Assembly: GCA_022059125.1 (NCBI GenBank)
Contig: JAEUWY010000023.1
Location: forward strand, 1,550,001-1,614,000
Length of the DNA: 64,000 nt
Source of the DNA: Corynespora cassiicola
Lineage: Eukaryota; Ascomycota; Dothideomycetes; Pleosporales; Corynesporascaceae
Direction: 5' to 3'
Positions 1-11,281 of the stretch are shown here, in pieces; positions within the stretch are counted from its first letter, which is position 1, and the number at the start of each line of letters is the position of its first letter. The notes beneath the pieces were generated by a model, which did no database searches, was not told where the DNA came from, and saw nothing but the letters and a program-made list of their open reading frames with translations. The position numbers were made by a program, and so were the translations under genes.

Positions 1-1936
1 CCCGCCATTGGGCTGGCAAAACAGGCCGTCGCAGCCGGTGAGCAGCCTCCCCCCCCCTACACAGGAGAGAAGCCTGGCGACGTTGCGACCCCGGCGACCC
101 TGCTTCCGGAGAATTTGCTGCTGATACGAACAAGCTGAGACCACGACGTTGAATGCGGGGTTGGATATTGAGCGGGCATTGTACTATAGTAGCTTCTCAC
201 TTGGCGACTGCCAGGAGGGCATCGCAGCCTTCTTGGAAAAGCGTCCTGCGCGCTTCGAGCACCGCTGATGTCACAGGGGCGGGCGGTACAGGGCAGCGGT
301 CCAGCATGGCGATGGAGGATTCAGGATTTAGGACTTAATCGATCGCTATCATCCCACGGGCGCATTCGGCCCGTTTCGAAACGAGCTTCCTATTGCTATT
401 CTATGACCGTGAACACTTGAGGCTTGAGACTCTGGTCGCAGAAGCGGAGAAGGTACCTTATCGACGGATAAATCGACCAGGGTTGCCGTTGCAACTTTAT
501 GCCGCTGGCAAGCCCCAGGCCAGGCAGGCTGAGTGGTTCCGTGCCCAAGAACGTACAAGGTGCGGCAGCCGGGCGGCAGCAGGGCGGTTGCAGGGCGGTT
601 GCAGGACGTTTGCAGTGGGGAAGGGGGAACAAGGTGCTGTCGCCCATTATATGCATCTGGGTGCAGCATTCCAGACCGACGGGCTTTGTAACGATGATGC
701 GTACATGGCTCTCAGAAGGATCAAACCTCATCTATCCACCCCAGAGCCGGGCTTGTCCCCGTGTTTGCCAGGCGCTGGTGAGGCAGGAATCGAGTCTGTG
801 TCTGAGGAGCGTTGCGTGTATGTCGTATACCGTGTACGCTGGCTGCGCTTTGGCCTTGGGACGACGTGGTCGCAGGCTGCAGCCCATGGATCAATCACGG
901 AGATGGTTGCTGATAAGATCCGATAAATCGCCGAGCCCGTGACCTCCCCCCCGGCCTGCCAACCCCGTCACCTACATCATTCCAGCCGCCCACCACACAC
1001 CACACGGCATGAATGAGCCAACACTCGCAGGTGGAGAAGCACGAGCCGGGGCAACAACAGGTCACGGTGCGACCCTGCCATCGTCCGATTCCGTCTCCCG
1101 ACATCGGGTTACACGCGTCGGCCTGTCCATCACCACCGCGTCGAGATGCATAGCCCTCACCAGACTCTCCCAATTTTGTTTGCCCTCGGGGACCCTCAGG
1201 GTTGCGCATTCATCCGGATGCCTGCTCCTGCCATGCGCCCGTGTTTCCTCGGACATTCCTCGATATCGAGTAAGGACGTCTCAGTTCCCGTCTTCTCGAG
1301 ACCATTGCGCCCTCCTCATCTCGTTGCTTTTCGCAATGGAGAAACGACCGAGTCCCTTCGTGCGATGCACCTTGCCCGCGACTCGCCATCGCTAACAATG
1401 GCCCTGGCATGCCTTTTCTCTGACACCAGTTGCTTTTTTAACGGGCCTTCTCGTGTCCCAAAAGCTTGGTCTTATTGGACAAGAGGCCATTCCAAGGATG
1501 TTGCTGTGCGATTCATCTTGCCGTGGCATAAAAGGTCCTTTATAGTAGTGCACTATTGGCATGTTGCCTACTAATGCAATAGGCATCTGAACGCGCGCGC
1601 AGTGATTCCTGCCGATATTAATGTATATTGGCCCTACTTTCTACAGCCTTGTCCTTCCATTTCTGACCGGACGTCGGAACCGGCCCATCTCAATCACCGG
1701 CCCTCCCCCGTTCGCGCCCCTTTTGAGGCTTAGACGCAGGTGACAAGGGCGCTCACGAAGGGCGAGCCGGCCTGGACACATCCACCAACAGAAGCGGCAA
1801 ACCCGGGACTCTGGCAGTTTGCATCGGTGTACAGAGTGACTGCATTTGTCAGCATTTCTTCTGCCCTCGACCATTTCAAGTTCATGCAGCTATGGGTACT
1901 TTGATCGAGCGTACATCATAACACGTGTAGACACTG
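1..1936. other. no recognisable gene
   Basis: I see no coding region with recognisable protein features here. Open frames on both strands are short, overlap each other and read as low-complexity GC-rich translations. A small imperfect tandem repeat with an 11-bp unit (AGGGCGGTTGC, twice exactly and once degenerate) sits at about 581-614. The end of the segment is the 3' flank of the small secreted protein gene on the minus strand. Confidence 0.5.
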
Positions 1937-2257
1937 CTACAAGCCACACTGGCATTGCCCCATGTTTCCAGCCACATCATTAACCAATAAGGGATGCAAC
2001 TCACCGTTACAGCCGGCACTAACACTCAAGGTCTTGTAGCTCACAATGGGCTCGCCGTCACCGAAGCGATCCAGAGGCTGGCACACATTTCCATTCCCAA
2101 AGATGGGATCGGCAAAAATGAGGGAGGAATCCGTGCAACCTCCAGCGCTGTACTTGTTTCCGACGGCGACGAACACTCCACCGGGTTGTCGGCTCTGGAG
2201 GGACGAAGGGAGAGCACTGGCAAGGCCGGCGAAGAGAGCAACGAGGTTGAGCTGCAT
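1937..2257 (-). CDS. small secreted cysteine-containing protein
   Basis: A single-exon gene of 106 residues. The chosen ATG at 2257 starts MQLNLVALFAGLASALPSS, a classic signal peptide; an in-frame ATG seven codons upstream would bury it behind polar residues. The mature part has five cysteines (GGC, NVC, AGC and the QCQC near the C-terminus), a repeat-free glycine-rich body and no recognised domain. A TATA-like element lies about 85 nt upstream. Size, secretion signal and cysteines fit a fungal small secreted protein, possibly an effector or surface protein, but the odd cysteine number and the very short tail after the last cysteine leave room for an unrecognised 3' exon. Function is unknown. 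Confidence 0.6.
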   Translation of the reverse strand: MQLNLVALFAGLASALPSSLQSRQPGGVFVAVGNKYSAGGCTDSSLIFADPIFGNGNVCQPLDRFGDGEPIVSYKTLSVSAGCNGELHPLLVNDVAGNMGQCQCGL

Positions 2258-2341
2258 ATTGCTTGAAGATTGATCCAAAAGTTCTCAATTCGACGAGTCT
2301 GAGTAGTTGATTCAGATATCATTGGGAAGCTAGCCATGCCC

Positions 2342-2348
2342 TATATAT
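2342..2348 (-). promoter_or_regulatory. TATA-like box of the small secreted protein gene
   Basis: A TATATA run about 85 nt upstream of the ATG at 2257 on the minus strand, a normal distance for a fungal TATA element. Confidence 0.35.
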
Positions 2349-4129
2349 TCTCCAACATCTTCTGTCCCTCCTCTGTCCCTTTACCCTTCTCTCTCTCTCA
2401 TCCGATGTGTATTCTGCAGCCATAGAAACGCCTCTTGCTTCCCTAGGCTTCCTCCATGGAACTCCTATCCAGGCGGTGAGCCTCCAGTGAAGGCTACAGT
2501 GTCATCAAAAGAGTCATCACCAACCCAGCCACCCCCGCCACGAGAGTCTGTTGCTCAAATCATAGGTTGACATCAAGGTATTCAGCCGTTCCAATATTCC
2601 ATCTGGTAAGCCCAATGTGACATCCAATGCGCCTCACATGATGGAGGAGCAATAAGCTACAAGCTGATTCTTCGGACTATAGCCACGAACCTGTGAGCAA
2701 ACACTCACTTGAAAAAGCCTAGGGGGTATTGTGAGCTCGGAACGTAGGACCCAATACCACTGAAAGAAGCACAGTCATCAGTGTGAGCTCGCGGCCCTGC
2801 GTCCATTCGCTTGTCCCAATCTTCTCCACAGACGTCACATTCCTAAGGGAACGGTTGGAGCCGTCAGCGGGAACCTTGTAGCTCGGCGCGAGCGCCAGCC
2901 TCCGCGGAAGCAAGAATACCACTCGTATTCGACCAACCGCCATCCAGCTCGTATTACTGTGGAGCTTATATCGCGTGGGGTGCTTACGCTGCATCTCTAC
3001 ATACCATGACAGACAATGCTGGGCTCAGCAGCATGTCCAAAACAGCGATACCAACACACGTTGCCCTCTTATTACACGATACCAACCCCCAAATTATTGC
3101 GCCGGCGGCGAAAACGATTGATAATACATGTATGCAAAACGAAAAGATCCCCAGAATTGCAGGCCAAGTGGTATACGCGACACTACTATGAACCTGCTCT
3201 AAACAGAAGCATTCCCGTACAAACAGAAGAGGACATGTGCTATCAAGACCTGCGCAGGCCAGATATACAGATCTGCAAAGCTATTCTGCAAGCGCCCGCC
3301 TCCCTGCTCCATGCTGTAGAACTGCGGATCTACCCAACATCATCCACCCCACGGTTTAATGCAGCGCGGCGGCGACGGTGGCGGCGGCAGATCAGTGTGT
3401 GCGAACGAGCAATGCATATGCATATGCGGGACGGCGCGCTAGAGCCATGGCATGCGACTGCAGGCCTCTGCCGGCCGTACATGTTTCTCTTTTTCTAGAA
3501 AAATCGCACAAGGGTTTGTTTCTGGCGGGGGGTTCCGGGGCGGTGGGTGAGGGTGACACGGATTCGGAAGTTGGCAATGCACGAACGGGGCACTGATAAG
3601 AGGCGCGTCCGGAGCTTGCCGAGGCTTGGGTGCAGTCGCCTGCCCTAGAGGGGAGGCAGGTAGGCAAGCAGGAAGATGTTTTCTTTTGGAATTGCGGAGG
3701 GAATCGCGATGGGAGGTGCTCTAGGGTAGGGCGATTTGTAAAAGTTTGTTGATGTGCATGGATTGTGGGGGTATGGGGGAGAAACGTCAGACTGGCACGA
3801 AGTGGCGACTTATCCAGGGAAAATGGCGATGCTCACATGGCATATTCTTCATGGGGAACTGTGAATAGAGGGAAGGTGTTAGAGAGATACTATTTCAAAT
3901 GGGAAGGAAATCAGGTCTAGTGGCGATTCATGTAGGAAGGTAACGGCTGAAGCCAAGTACGCAGATTAAACCGATATCAAGTTTAATTCCAATGTTCATC
4001 AAATTGTTATGCGAGATCCGATTTTGAATACAGTTCAAATCTACTGACACATAGAATTGTCGCCGAGGACCAAGATCTAGCATGACGAGAATCCCATGGC
4101 CTGCTGTGAATCATTCACCACACAAACGA
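2349..4129. other. intergenic, no gene seen
   Basis: The stretch holds the upstream region of the small secreted protein gene and the 3' flank of the GMC oxidoreductase gene. Around 3362-3390 is a short GGCGGCGACGGTGGCGG tract. No open frame shows domain-like content. Confidence 0.4.
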
Positions 4130-6252
4130 TCAACTCCCCGCACGTGCCTTGATAATATCTGAGGCCTATGGCTAGAAGTCAGTATCTGTTCTTTTAATAG
4201 AATTGAATTCGACTTCAGCTTACCTTTTCAGCTACTGCGTACACAGTGGCACTCAAGTGAGCTCCGACAATGAGCGGAAATATACTCGCATCCACCACGC
4301 TCAACTTATCCACTCCATACACCTTCAAATCGCTCCCCACCACTCCGCCTAATTCTCTCGGTAGCATTGCTGCCGTTCCACAAGCATGGAAACTTGTTGG
4401 CCCTGAAGTCCGTCTCAAGTACTCTGTCATAGTAACAGTGTCTTCCGCCGAAACATTGGGCCCTGGCCCAGTCTCTATGGGGCCGAGGATCGACAAGGTG
4501 GGTGTATTAATGTACGAGCGCGTGAAGTTGAGGGATGCGATTGCAAGCTCGACGTCCAGTGGGTTGGAGAACACGCGGAAGTCGATGACCGGAGGTCCGA
4601 ATGGGTTCGAAGCATTGATGTGAATGGTCCCTCGGGAGAGGGGGTGTTGCATAATTACCGTGCGTGGACACGCGCCGGAAAAAGGAGACTCGTACTGTGC
4701 GGATTCTGGGGAAGCGTAGAGCTTGGATAACATGTCTTTCTGGGCACTGAATCCTGCGACGACGGATGGAGGGGAGTCGGGCGCAAGATATGCTGTTGGG
4801 CTTTGTTCATCGAGTTTTGAGACGAAGAGTGATGCTGAGGGATGGAACTCTGATAGGGGAAGAAATGTGATTGCGTTTCCCAATCCTAGTGTGTATGGAC
4901 CTATAATATCAATGAGATGATGCCAAACATGTCTTTTTTCTAAAGACTTACCAGTTTTGTTTGCATTATATTCAGCTAAAGCAGCTGCCGCGAAGGTCTC
5001 ATTTTGAACAAGTGTTGCAGGATTTGGCCAAAGGTCGTTGGTGACTACTCATAGTTAATTATTGTCATAGTTGAGTAGATCCTGAATACTCACATGTGCA
5101 GTTCAACGTGACCTGGGGGTGGTCTTGGAAATTATGCCCTACTCCAGGTAGGTCCACCTTTGTTGATATGCCTGCAGCGTCCAGTAATTCTTTCGGGCCG
5201 ATACCACTTAACTGCAAGATTTGAGGTGTATGAACAGCCCCAGCAGCGACTATGACTTCCTTTGAAGCTTTTACGGTGAACTTTTTTGCAGGATTGTCTC
5301 GCTGATATATCACGACGCCGTCCGCGGAGGATTCAGTCAAAATGAGTTTCTCAGCTTTGTGGCCGACCAATAAATGGTAGTTAGCCCTGTGCTGAATGGG
5401 ATCATAATACCCGTATCGAGCGTATGATCTCGTTTGGTTTTCCGGATGCTGGCTATTTGGAAACCACAAGCGGCCTATCCCATGACCAAACGCATGTTCT
5501 TTGGGGCCGGTGATGTTCAAGTCGGTCCACGCATCGAACATGATGCCTGCGCATGTCAAGTCTTACTCATAAGTTCGATCAAAAGATTTGACTCACCAGT
5601 CGTTTCCCATTGGAATGGCGCATAAGATGCATGAATGGGACCACCTCCGTACGCACTTTCGTCCCACGTATATCCATATCTCTCTGCAATATGTTGACTG
5701 GGCGGAGTGAAGTTCGCGCTTTTCTTGAAATAATCGTAAAGACCATCCCAATCCCACCCGGGATTACCCAGTTCAGCCCATGCGTCGTAATCTACCCTGG
5801 TTGCACGATCAAGGACCAGTCCATTCACGGCTGAGCTTCCTCCAACCACAGCTCCCACCCGGTATGTCATTGAAGAATTCAAAAGGACGGGTTGGGGTAC
5901 CGTGGTTTCGTTAAAGTAATGCTGGGGGCATGAGGTCACCCTCCGGGGCATCCAGATGCAGGACTCGTCGGCGAGGTATCCAAGTTCAACAACCAATACA
6001 CTCTCTGTGAGGAATTCAGTGGAGATCATACGAGTTAGGCAGGTGACAGAACATACTTGTTGGGTCTTCCGAAAGTCGATTGGCGACCACCAGTCCAGAG
6101 GTACCACCGCCAATCACGACATAATCGTAGGTATCGCGTAGTCCATGCGCCGACGTCTTGATTTGCGCATGAGTGGCAAAAGCAGTACTTCCTTCCGTGG
6201 GTAGGACAAGCACAAGGAAATGTAAGAGAACAGTAAGTAGTCGACGCTGCAT
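4130..6252 (-). CDS. secreted GMC-family FAD oxidoreductase (aryl-alcohol oxidase / choline dehydrogenase type)
   Basis: Six exons with introns at 6005-6056, 5547-5596, 5045-5093, 4901-4951 and 4166-4223 give an uninterrupted 620-residue protein, the usual GMC length. The N-terminus is a signal peptide (MQRRLLTVLLHFLVLVLP), followed at about residues 42-55 by the FAD-binding DYVVIGGGTSGLVVANRL. The GMC signature region VGGSSAVNG and the segment ending in VAAGAVHTPQILQLSGIG follow. The C-terminal catalytic region keeps both histidines, in FHACGT (about 555) and VGAHLSATVYA (about 598). The last exon encodes only 11 residues (ASDIIKARAGS). Expected chemistry is FAD-dependent oxidation of an alcohol with oxygen or another acceptor, outside the cell; the substrate cannot be told. 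It lies 740 nt downstream of a secreted esterase on the same strand. Confidence 0.9.
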
Positions 6253-6992
6253 TGTTGCAGAAGGCTAAATCCGTGGGAAAGTGCCAGCCAAATGATTTTT
6301 TATCCTACTCACCGCTTGCTATAGGGCTTAGGAATGATGAGTGCGCGAACTACAGTTCGCAAAACAAAAAATTTAAAAATTTTCAGCTTTAATTTGGAAT
6401 GGTGCATGTGGCTTGAAGCTCAGATTATAGTTGGTCAGCTACATGGCGCAAGTGATACATAAAAGTAATATTTGGTTGTCATCCGCGCACAATTGCGTGA
6501 GAGGCGCGGTCGTCACGTACCAAGATGCATATAGGCTATATAACCAATGGTTTATAATCGTACGACCAGCATCATTTTGAGAAAAGGCATCCGGTCAAAT
6601 CAATGGTATGCAATCCAACTAGTGTCATGGTCAAGTGGATTTCTTAGGGACAACTCAGTCTAGTGTAATGTACCAATGAGGGGCCTAAAGCTAGGCACAC
6701 CGCAGAATGATGCTTAAGCGGGAAAATATGCCAAATGACCCTTGGCGGCGCGGGAAAACGGAAATCCTCAGATAACACAAAGACATTATAACAAGGAAGA
6801 ATTGCTGGTTAATCCAGCGGGTGAGTTGGCCAGGTGTGAAACATTCAAAAATGATCAAAGGGGTAACAAATATAGGAGTCGACGGCGTTGTTCAATGAGT
6901 ATGTTCGGTTGGCCCCAATAAAAGGCCTATATCATACATTAGATATTACATATATGATACGTGCACCCGTTGAACAACATTGACCTCGTCTC
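6253..6992. other. intergenic between esterase and GMC oxidoreductase genes
   Basis: A moderately AT-rich spacer that should hold the promoter of the minus-strand GMC gene. No open frame of interest and no clear regulatory motif beyond AT-rich tracts. Confidence 0.4.
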
Positions 6993-8857
6993 TTAGAAAG
7001 CACCCTGGCCAGGTCGTGGGTCATTCTCCACAGGGCAAGGAGCATCATAAGTGCTTGGCGCCACAAAGCTGGGCTTTGGGTTGTTTTCATAGGCCAAACG
7101 CACCAGCGTGTTGCCTGCTGTCATGTCAGGAACCTCTTTGATTTAAAGTGGGTTTAATGGGTTGGCTTACCATTCTTGCGGTATGCAGGCCATCCGTATT
7201 TGGTCAGCCCGGCCTTCGGATCCCTACCGAATGCGGCCCACGCACCCTGCATATACTTGATGGTAGCATCCTGAGATCTGGAGTTTGGCAGTCCAGAAAC
7301 ATCTTGAGCAGTGCCGAAAACGACGTTGATATCAACACCGTGGTAGGCGGCAGAGCCACGGGGTCCAAGGCCTGCAGTGCCATTGTAGAGACGGGTTGAA
7401 TCAAAGTCGCCAAAGTACCTATAACGCCACGTGGGAACACCGTACTGAGCTCTGGCATTGGCAGATGCACCAGTGGGACAGGTGAATCCTCGTTGAGTAA
7501 AGAGATCCCATTGAGCTCCACTGAGGGTGACGCGTTGTCCCCAAGCAGCAATCCTGTACCAGCCCTCTTCGAAATCGGTGTTTCCAGCCAACATCGGGAC
7601 CTTGGCGAACGCACCGGCCTTGGTGAGATTGTCATAGTCTGCAAAGACAGTGACGTTGTCAATAGTGGGATGGAAGGTCGCTTGAGACAAGGCAATGGTT
7701 GGTAAAGCTGGGACCCTAGCAGCAGCAGCGAGGACAGTCGAGGTATCGACGGTGCGAACGCATGCTAGAACAGCGGCAGCGTCATCATTGGGACCTCCAC
7801 AGCCGACAGTCTGAGAGACATTGTACCAAATACTCTGAGCATACTCTACTGTATTGGGGTTGAAGCTCAGAGAGGTGCCAGAGTGAGGAATGAGACCTGC
7901 GACGATGGGGTCATCCTTCCAGGCGAAGGAATAGTAGTCAACCGAAGCTCCACCAGCGCTCTGGCCGAAGATGATGATGCGAGAGGGGTCACCGCCAAAC
8001 TCCTTGATGTTGTCGCGGACCCATTCGACTGCCGAACGCTGGTCGAGCAGAGCAGCATTCTGTTCAATACCGGGCGATCCAGAAAACCCAAAGATGCCAA
8101 GACGATAGCTGTCTGATATAAATAGGAGGAAACATGGGAGGGTTAGAGCGGAGAACTTACTTGATAGTAACAACAACTACGTCCTGCGCGGCAGCAAAGT
8201 ATTGGCCGTTGTAGAAGGGACTGTGGGGTCCGGGGATCTGATAGCCTGTGGACCAATGATCAGCAAGGGTGGTGCCGGCGACAGGCATCGTAACTTACGT
8301 CCACCATGGAACCAGACAAAGACAGGCTTCTTGGCTGTACAGGAAGGGGTCTTGGTCCAGATGTTCAGAGCGAGACAGTCTTCGGCCGACGGGTTATCGT
8401 TCTGGGCAGCGAAGTTCTTCCATACCCTCAAGCCCGACGGCTGGGTGAAGTTGGGAAAGTTGGAGACGGGCGGCTTGTTGGCTGGACAGTCCCTGTACAC
8501 TCATCAATATCGGTCCATCTCTAACCGATTTCGGGGCAAACATACGCAGACTGCACATGTTAGCTCTGTTCTCAAACTTTCAGGCCGCATGGCCAGGTTA
8601 CATACCCAATTGGAAGCGTCGTAAACGGTTCCTGCTGGTGCGACATATCGCTTTGGCGCAGCAAATCTCAGCTCTCCTACCGGTGCCTGTGCATACTTGA
8701 TTCCGAGAAACTCGGTAACGTCCGTTTTGTTGGACGCTTGATGGCCGATAATAAGGCCGCTGCTCGTCTGGACACGAGCGGAACCCACAGGACTGGCACA
8801 AGCAACCGACCATACAGCCGTCGCGCAGACCGCAGCCGTCAGGAAAAACGACTGCAT
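6993..8857 (-). CDS. secreted type-B carboxylesterase / lipase
   Basis: Six exons with introns 8551-8605, 8493-8545, 8246-8298, 8109-8160 and 7115-7170 yield 531 residues, typical for the family. A signal peptide starts the protein (MQSFFLTAAVCATAVWSVACA). The carboxylesterase-B landmarks follow: EFLGIKYAQAPVGELRF, EDCLALNIW, VWFHGG (oxyanion hole), NYRLGIFGF, the nucleophile elbow FGQSAGG (Ser about 229) and YHGVDI for the histidine. The elbow has Gln where Glu is usual (GESAGG). Exon 2 is only five nucleotides (8546-8550), and without it the frame is lost. Role: hydrolysis of carboxylic esters outside the cell, substrate unknown. It shares orientation with the GMC oxidoreductase gene downstream. 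Confidence 0.88.
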
Positions 8858-9984
8858 GTTGAAGGGGAGGGAGCTGGGGTCGGAGAGACGACAGTGGCTG
8901 ACAGACGTAATTGAAGGGTTTCCTGGCCCTTAAAGCAATTCGGCGGAACGAGGGCTAATTGCGGGCTAACAGAAACCGACCGTTAAGTGACGATTGGCTT
9001 TCTGAGGGCAATCCTATTGCTGTGTTCGGACCTCCAGGTGGTATCTGCCGTGCACTGCCTTCAACGCCACGTGGGTGGCATGCTGAAGTGAGTGCTTGAA
9101 CCGTGGATTTTAGGACGCAGCCGTCGCGGGGAGGATAATCAGGAGACTCGCACGGCAAATGCACACGGGGAGGGCTAGTCTGTTCGCGCCCCACCAGGAT
9201 CGGAAATGATCTTCTCGATAGGCATGCTCGGAGACTTGTGTCCAGGGTCCGGCTGGCGGGGTTTCAACGAAATTCGGAAGCGTTTCTTCGTGGCTGGATG
9301 GGGGATGGGGACGGATGGAAATGTGGACGTCACTATTTTTTGCGCTAGGATGCTTTTCGGCCGGGAGATCTCGACTAATGTGGGCTGGCCCGTCGCTTGG
9401 CGGCAATTCCATCTATCTCACGCAATGCCTTCGTACCTGCATTGGTAAACTGCTCTTCGGTAGGAAGGGACTGGAAGTCGCCTCATGTGGCTGAGAACTC
9501 GGTACGCCGGGACACGCCGGGCAATGCAGAAAATTGCAAGTTGCCTCGGGGTCGAATTTTTCATCTCGCAGCCCCGCCTTTTGGGCGAGGAGATAGAGAT
9601 GCCCCTGCAGCGAAATTCCTTCGCACTCGGACTGCACCCCTGCAACAGCGCACCATCATGTCCATGCCGTCATCGGCTGAATCCCCCGATCCGGTATGTA
9701 ACAAGACTGGTTTAGGGTGCCCTACTATAGCCCGCTCCTAGCACAAGACTAGGGACTTGGTGAATAGAATACCGATCCCGTTACCGCTGCACTGGCACTG
9801 TGCTGGCACTGTCACCTTGTGCCCGTGCATAGATTGTTCTGAGCTTGCAACACCCTGGACAGACATCTCGTGAGCCATCTAAAAGCGTCTGCCCTACGGC
9901 CCCACCCCTCTAATATCACGATGATCATATCCTCTCTCTATAACGGACATCTTCGCCCTCGTCCTTCTCACGTTCCTTTCTCAC
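8858..9984. other. divergent intergenic region, no gene
   Basis: The segment separates the minus-strand esterase from the plus-strand Pth11-like gene and probably contains both promoters. The open frames in it are GC-rich and overlap on both strands without domain character. A tight CT-rich stretch just before 9985 (CTCGTCCTTCTCACGTTCC...) looks like a fungal 5' leader. Confidence 0.4.
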
Positions 9985-11281
9985 ATGGCTCCTAACATTG
10001 GTATTGGGGCTCAAGGACCCGTACAACGGGGTTGGGGGTTATGGCTTACCAGTGTAGTCAGTGTGGTGGTGGCAGCACTGTTTGTTCTGGCAAGAATTTT
10101 GCAGCGGCTCTTTAAGACAACCGGCCTGGGACCTGATGACTATACTATTATTGCCGCTCTCATCACATCAGGAATCCTCTCGTTGACAGAGTGCCAGGGT
10201 AAGTTGGGATCAGCTCCACATTGAATCACAAAGACTGACAAAGGTCAGCTGTGGTATATGGCTATGGAAGGAAATTCGCTACACTTCCCATTGAGACTCG
10301 TGTAATCGCTCGGAAGTGGTTCTATGGTGCCAACATCGTTTACAAGGTCGTCCTCATGTTCAACAAGATGTCCATCGTCTGCCTCTATTACCGCATATTT
10401 TCCGTCTCGTCCAGATCCTTCCGAATTGCGTGCCACGTCATGAATGGCTTCATCATTACGTCCGGCCTGGCATTTGTACTCGCTACAGTCTTTCAATGCC
10501 AGCCTGTCGCGGCCTTTTGGGACAGAAGCATTCCAGGCGCGAAATGCTTCAAGAACGAGCCGTGGTGGATTTCATACGCAACAACACAAATTACACAAGA
10601 CTTCATGTTGATGTTTCTTCCGGTTCGCCAAATCTTCTCGCTCTCAATGACGAGGACGGAAAAGATTGGGTTGAGTCTTGTGTTCTGTACCGGCTCATTG
10701 TATGCCTAATTTCTTCTATCATTCGATCTCATGTTAACGTGAACAGTGTCACTTTCACTTCCATCTATCGCGCAACCACTATCGCTACATCCGCTGGATC
10801 CGATCCTACCTGGGACCCCATTCCCGCAACCATATGGTCTGTCATCGAAGCAAACGCAGGCATCGTTTGCGCGTGTCTTCCCATGCTTCGACATCCATTT
10901 GTCCGTCTATTTGGACCTCTGTTTGGTTCAAAGATGGGCCGCTCGAAGCAACAATCCTACCATTTGACCGACCGAAGCCATCCACGATCAGGAGGTCTGG
11001 GCAGTGGCAAGCATGGTGCCTTGGACACATTCACCGACTTCGAACGCGAAAGTGAAGAGAGAATAATGGGCATTGGGCAGGGGACGACGACAGGTGGAAG
11101 GTCTACGCCCGAGCAAGGTGGTGGAATCGTCATAAAGAACGAATTCAGCGTTACCCGGAGCGAATCTCAGGACAGCAAGAAGGGTCTCGAAGGCTCTCAC
11201 GATAACGAAAAGGGACTGGCGGTTTTGAATGACGACAAAAACACCACTGGAAGTGGACGAAGCACCTACATGCACGTGTAA
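9985..11281 (+). CDS. Pth11-like fungal rhodopsin-domain membrane protein
   Basis: Three exons with introns at 10199-10248 and 10700-10746 give 399 residues. About seven hydrophobic segments cover residues 15-275, starting with WLTSVVSVVVAALFVLARIL. The fungal rhodopsin-domain signature is clear: LGPDDYTIIAAL early on, FNKMSIVCLYYRIF, then FQCQPVAAFWD and the cytosolic CLPMLRHPF near the end of the last helix. The C-terminal ~110 residues are hydrophilic, rich in Ser, Gly and Lys. There is no CFEM domain. Proteins of this type are integral plasma-membrane proteins related to Magnaporthe Pth11 and are proposed G-protein-coupled sensors; the ligand is unknown. Confidence 0.85.

Noticed and set aside
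393..942. Open frames of 147-177 codons on the plus strand near the left edge
   Set aside because: Several frames are open at once because of GC-rich repeats; compositions are Arg/Gly/Cys-rich with no pattern.
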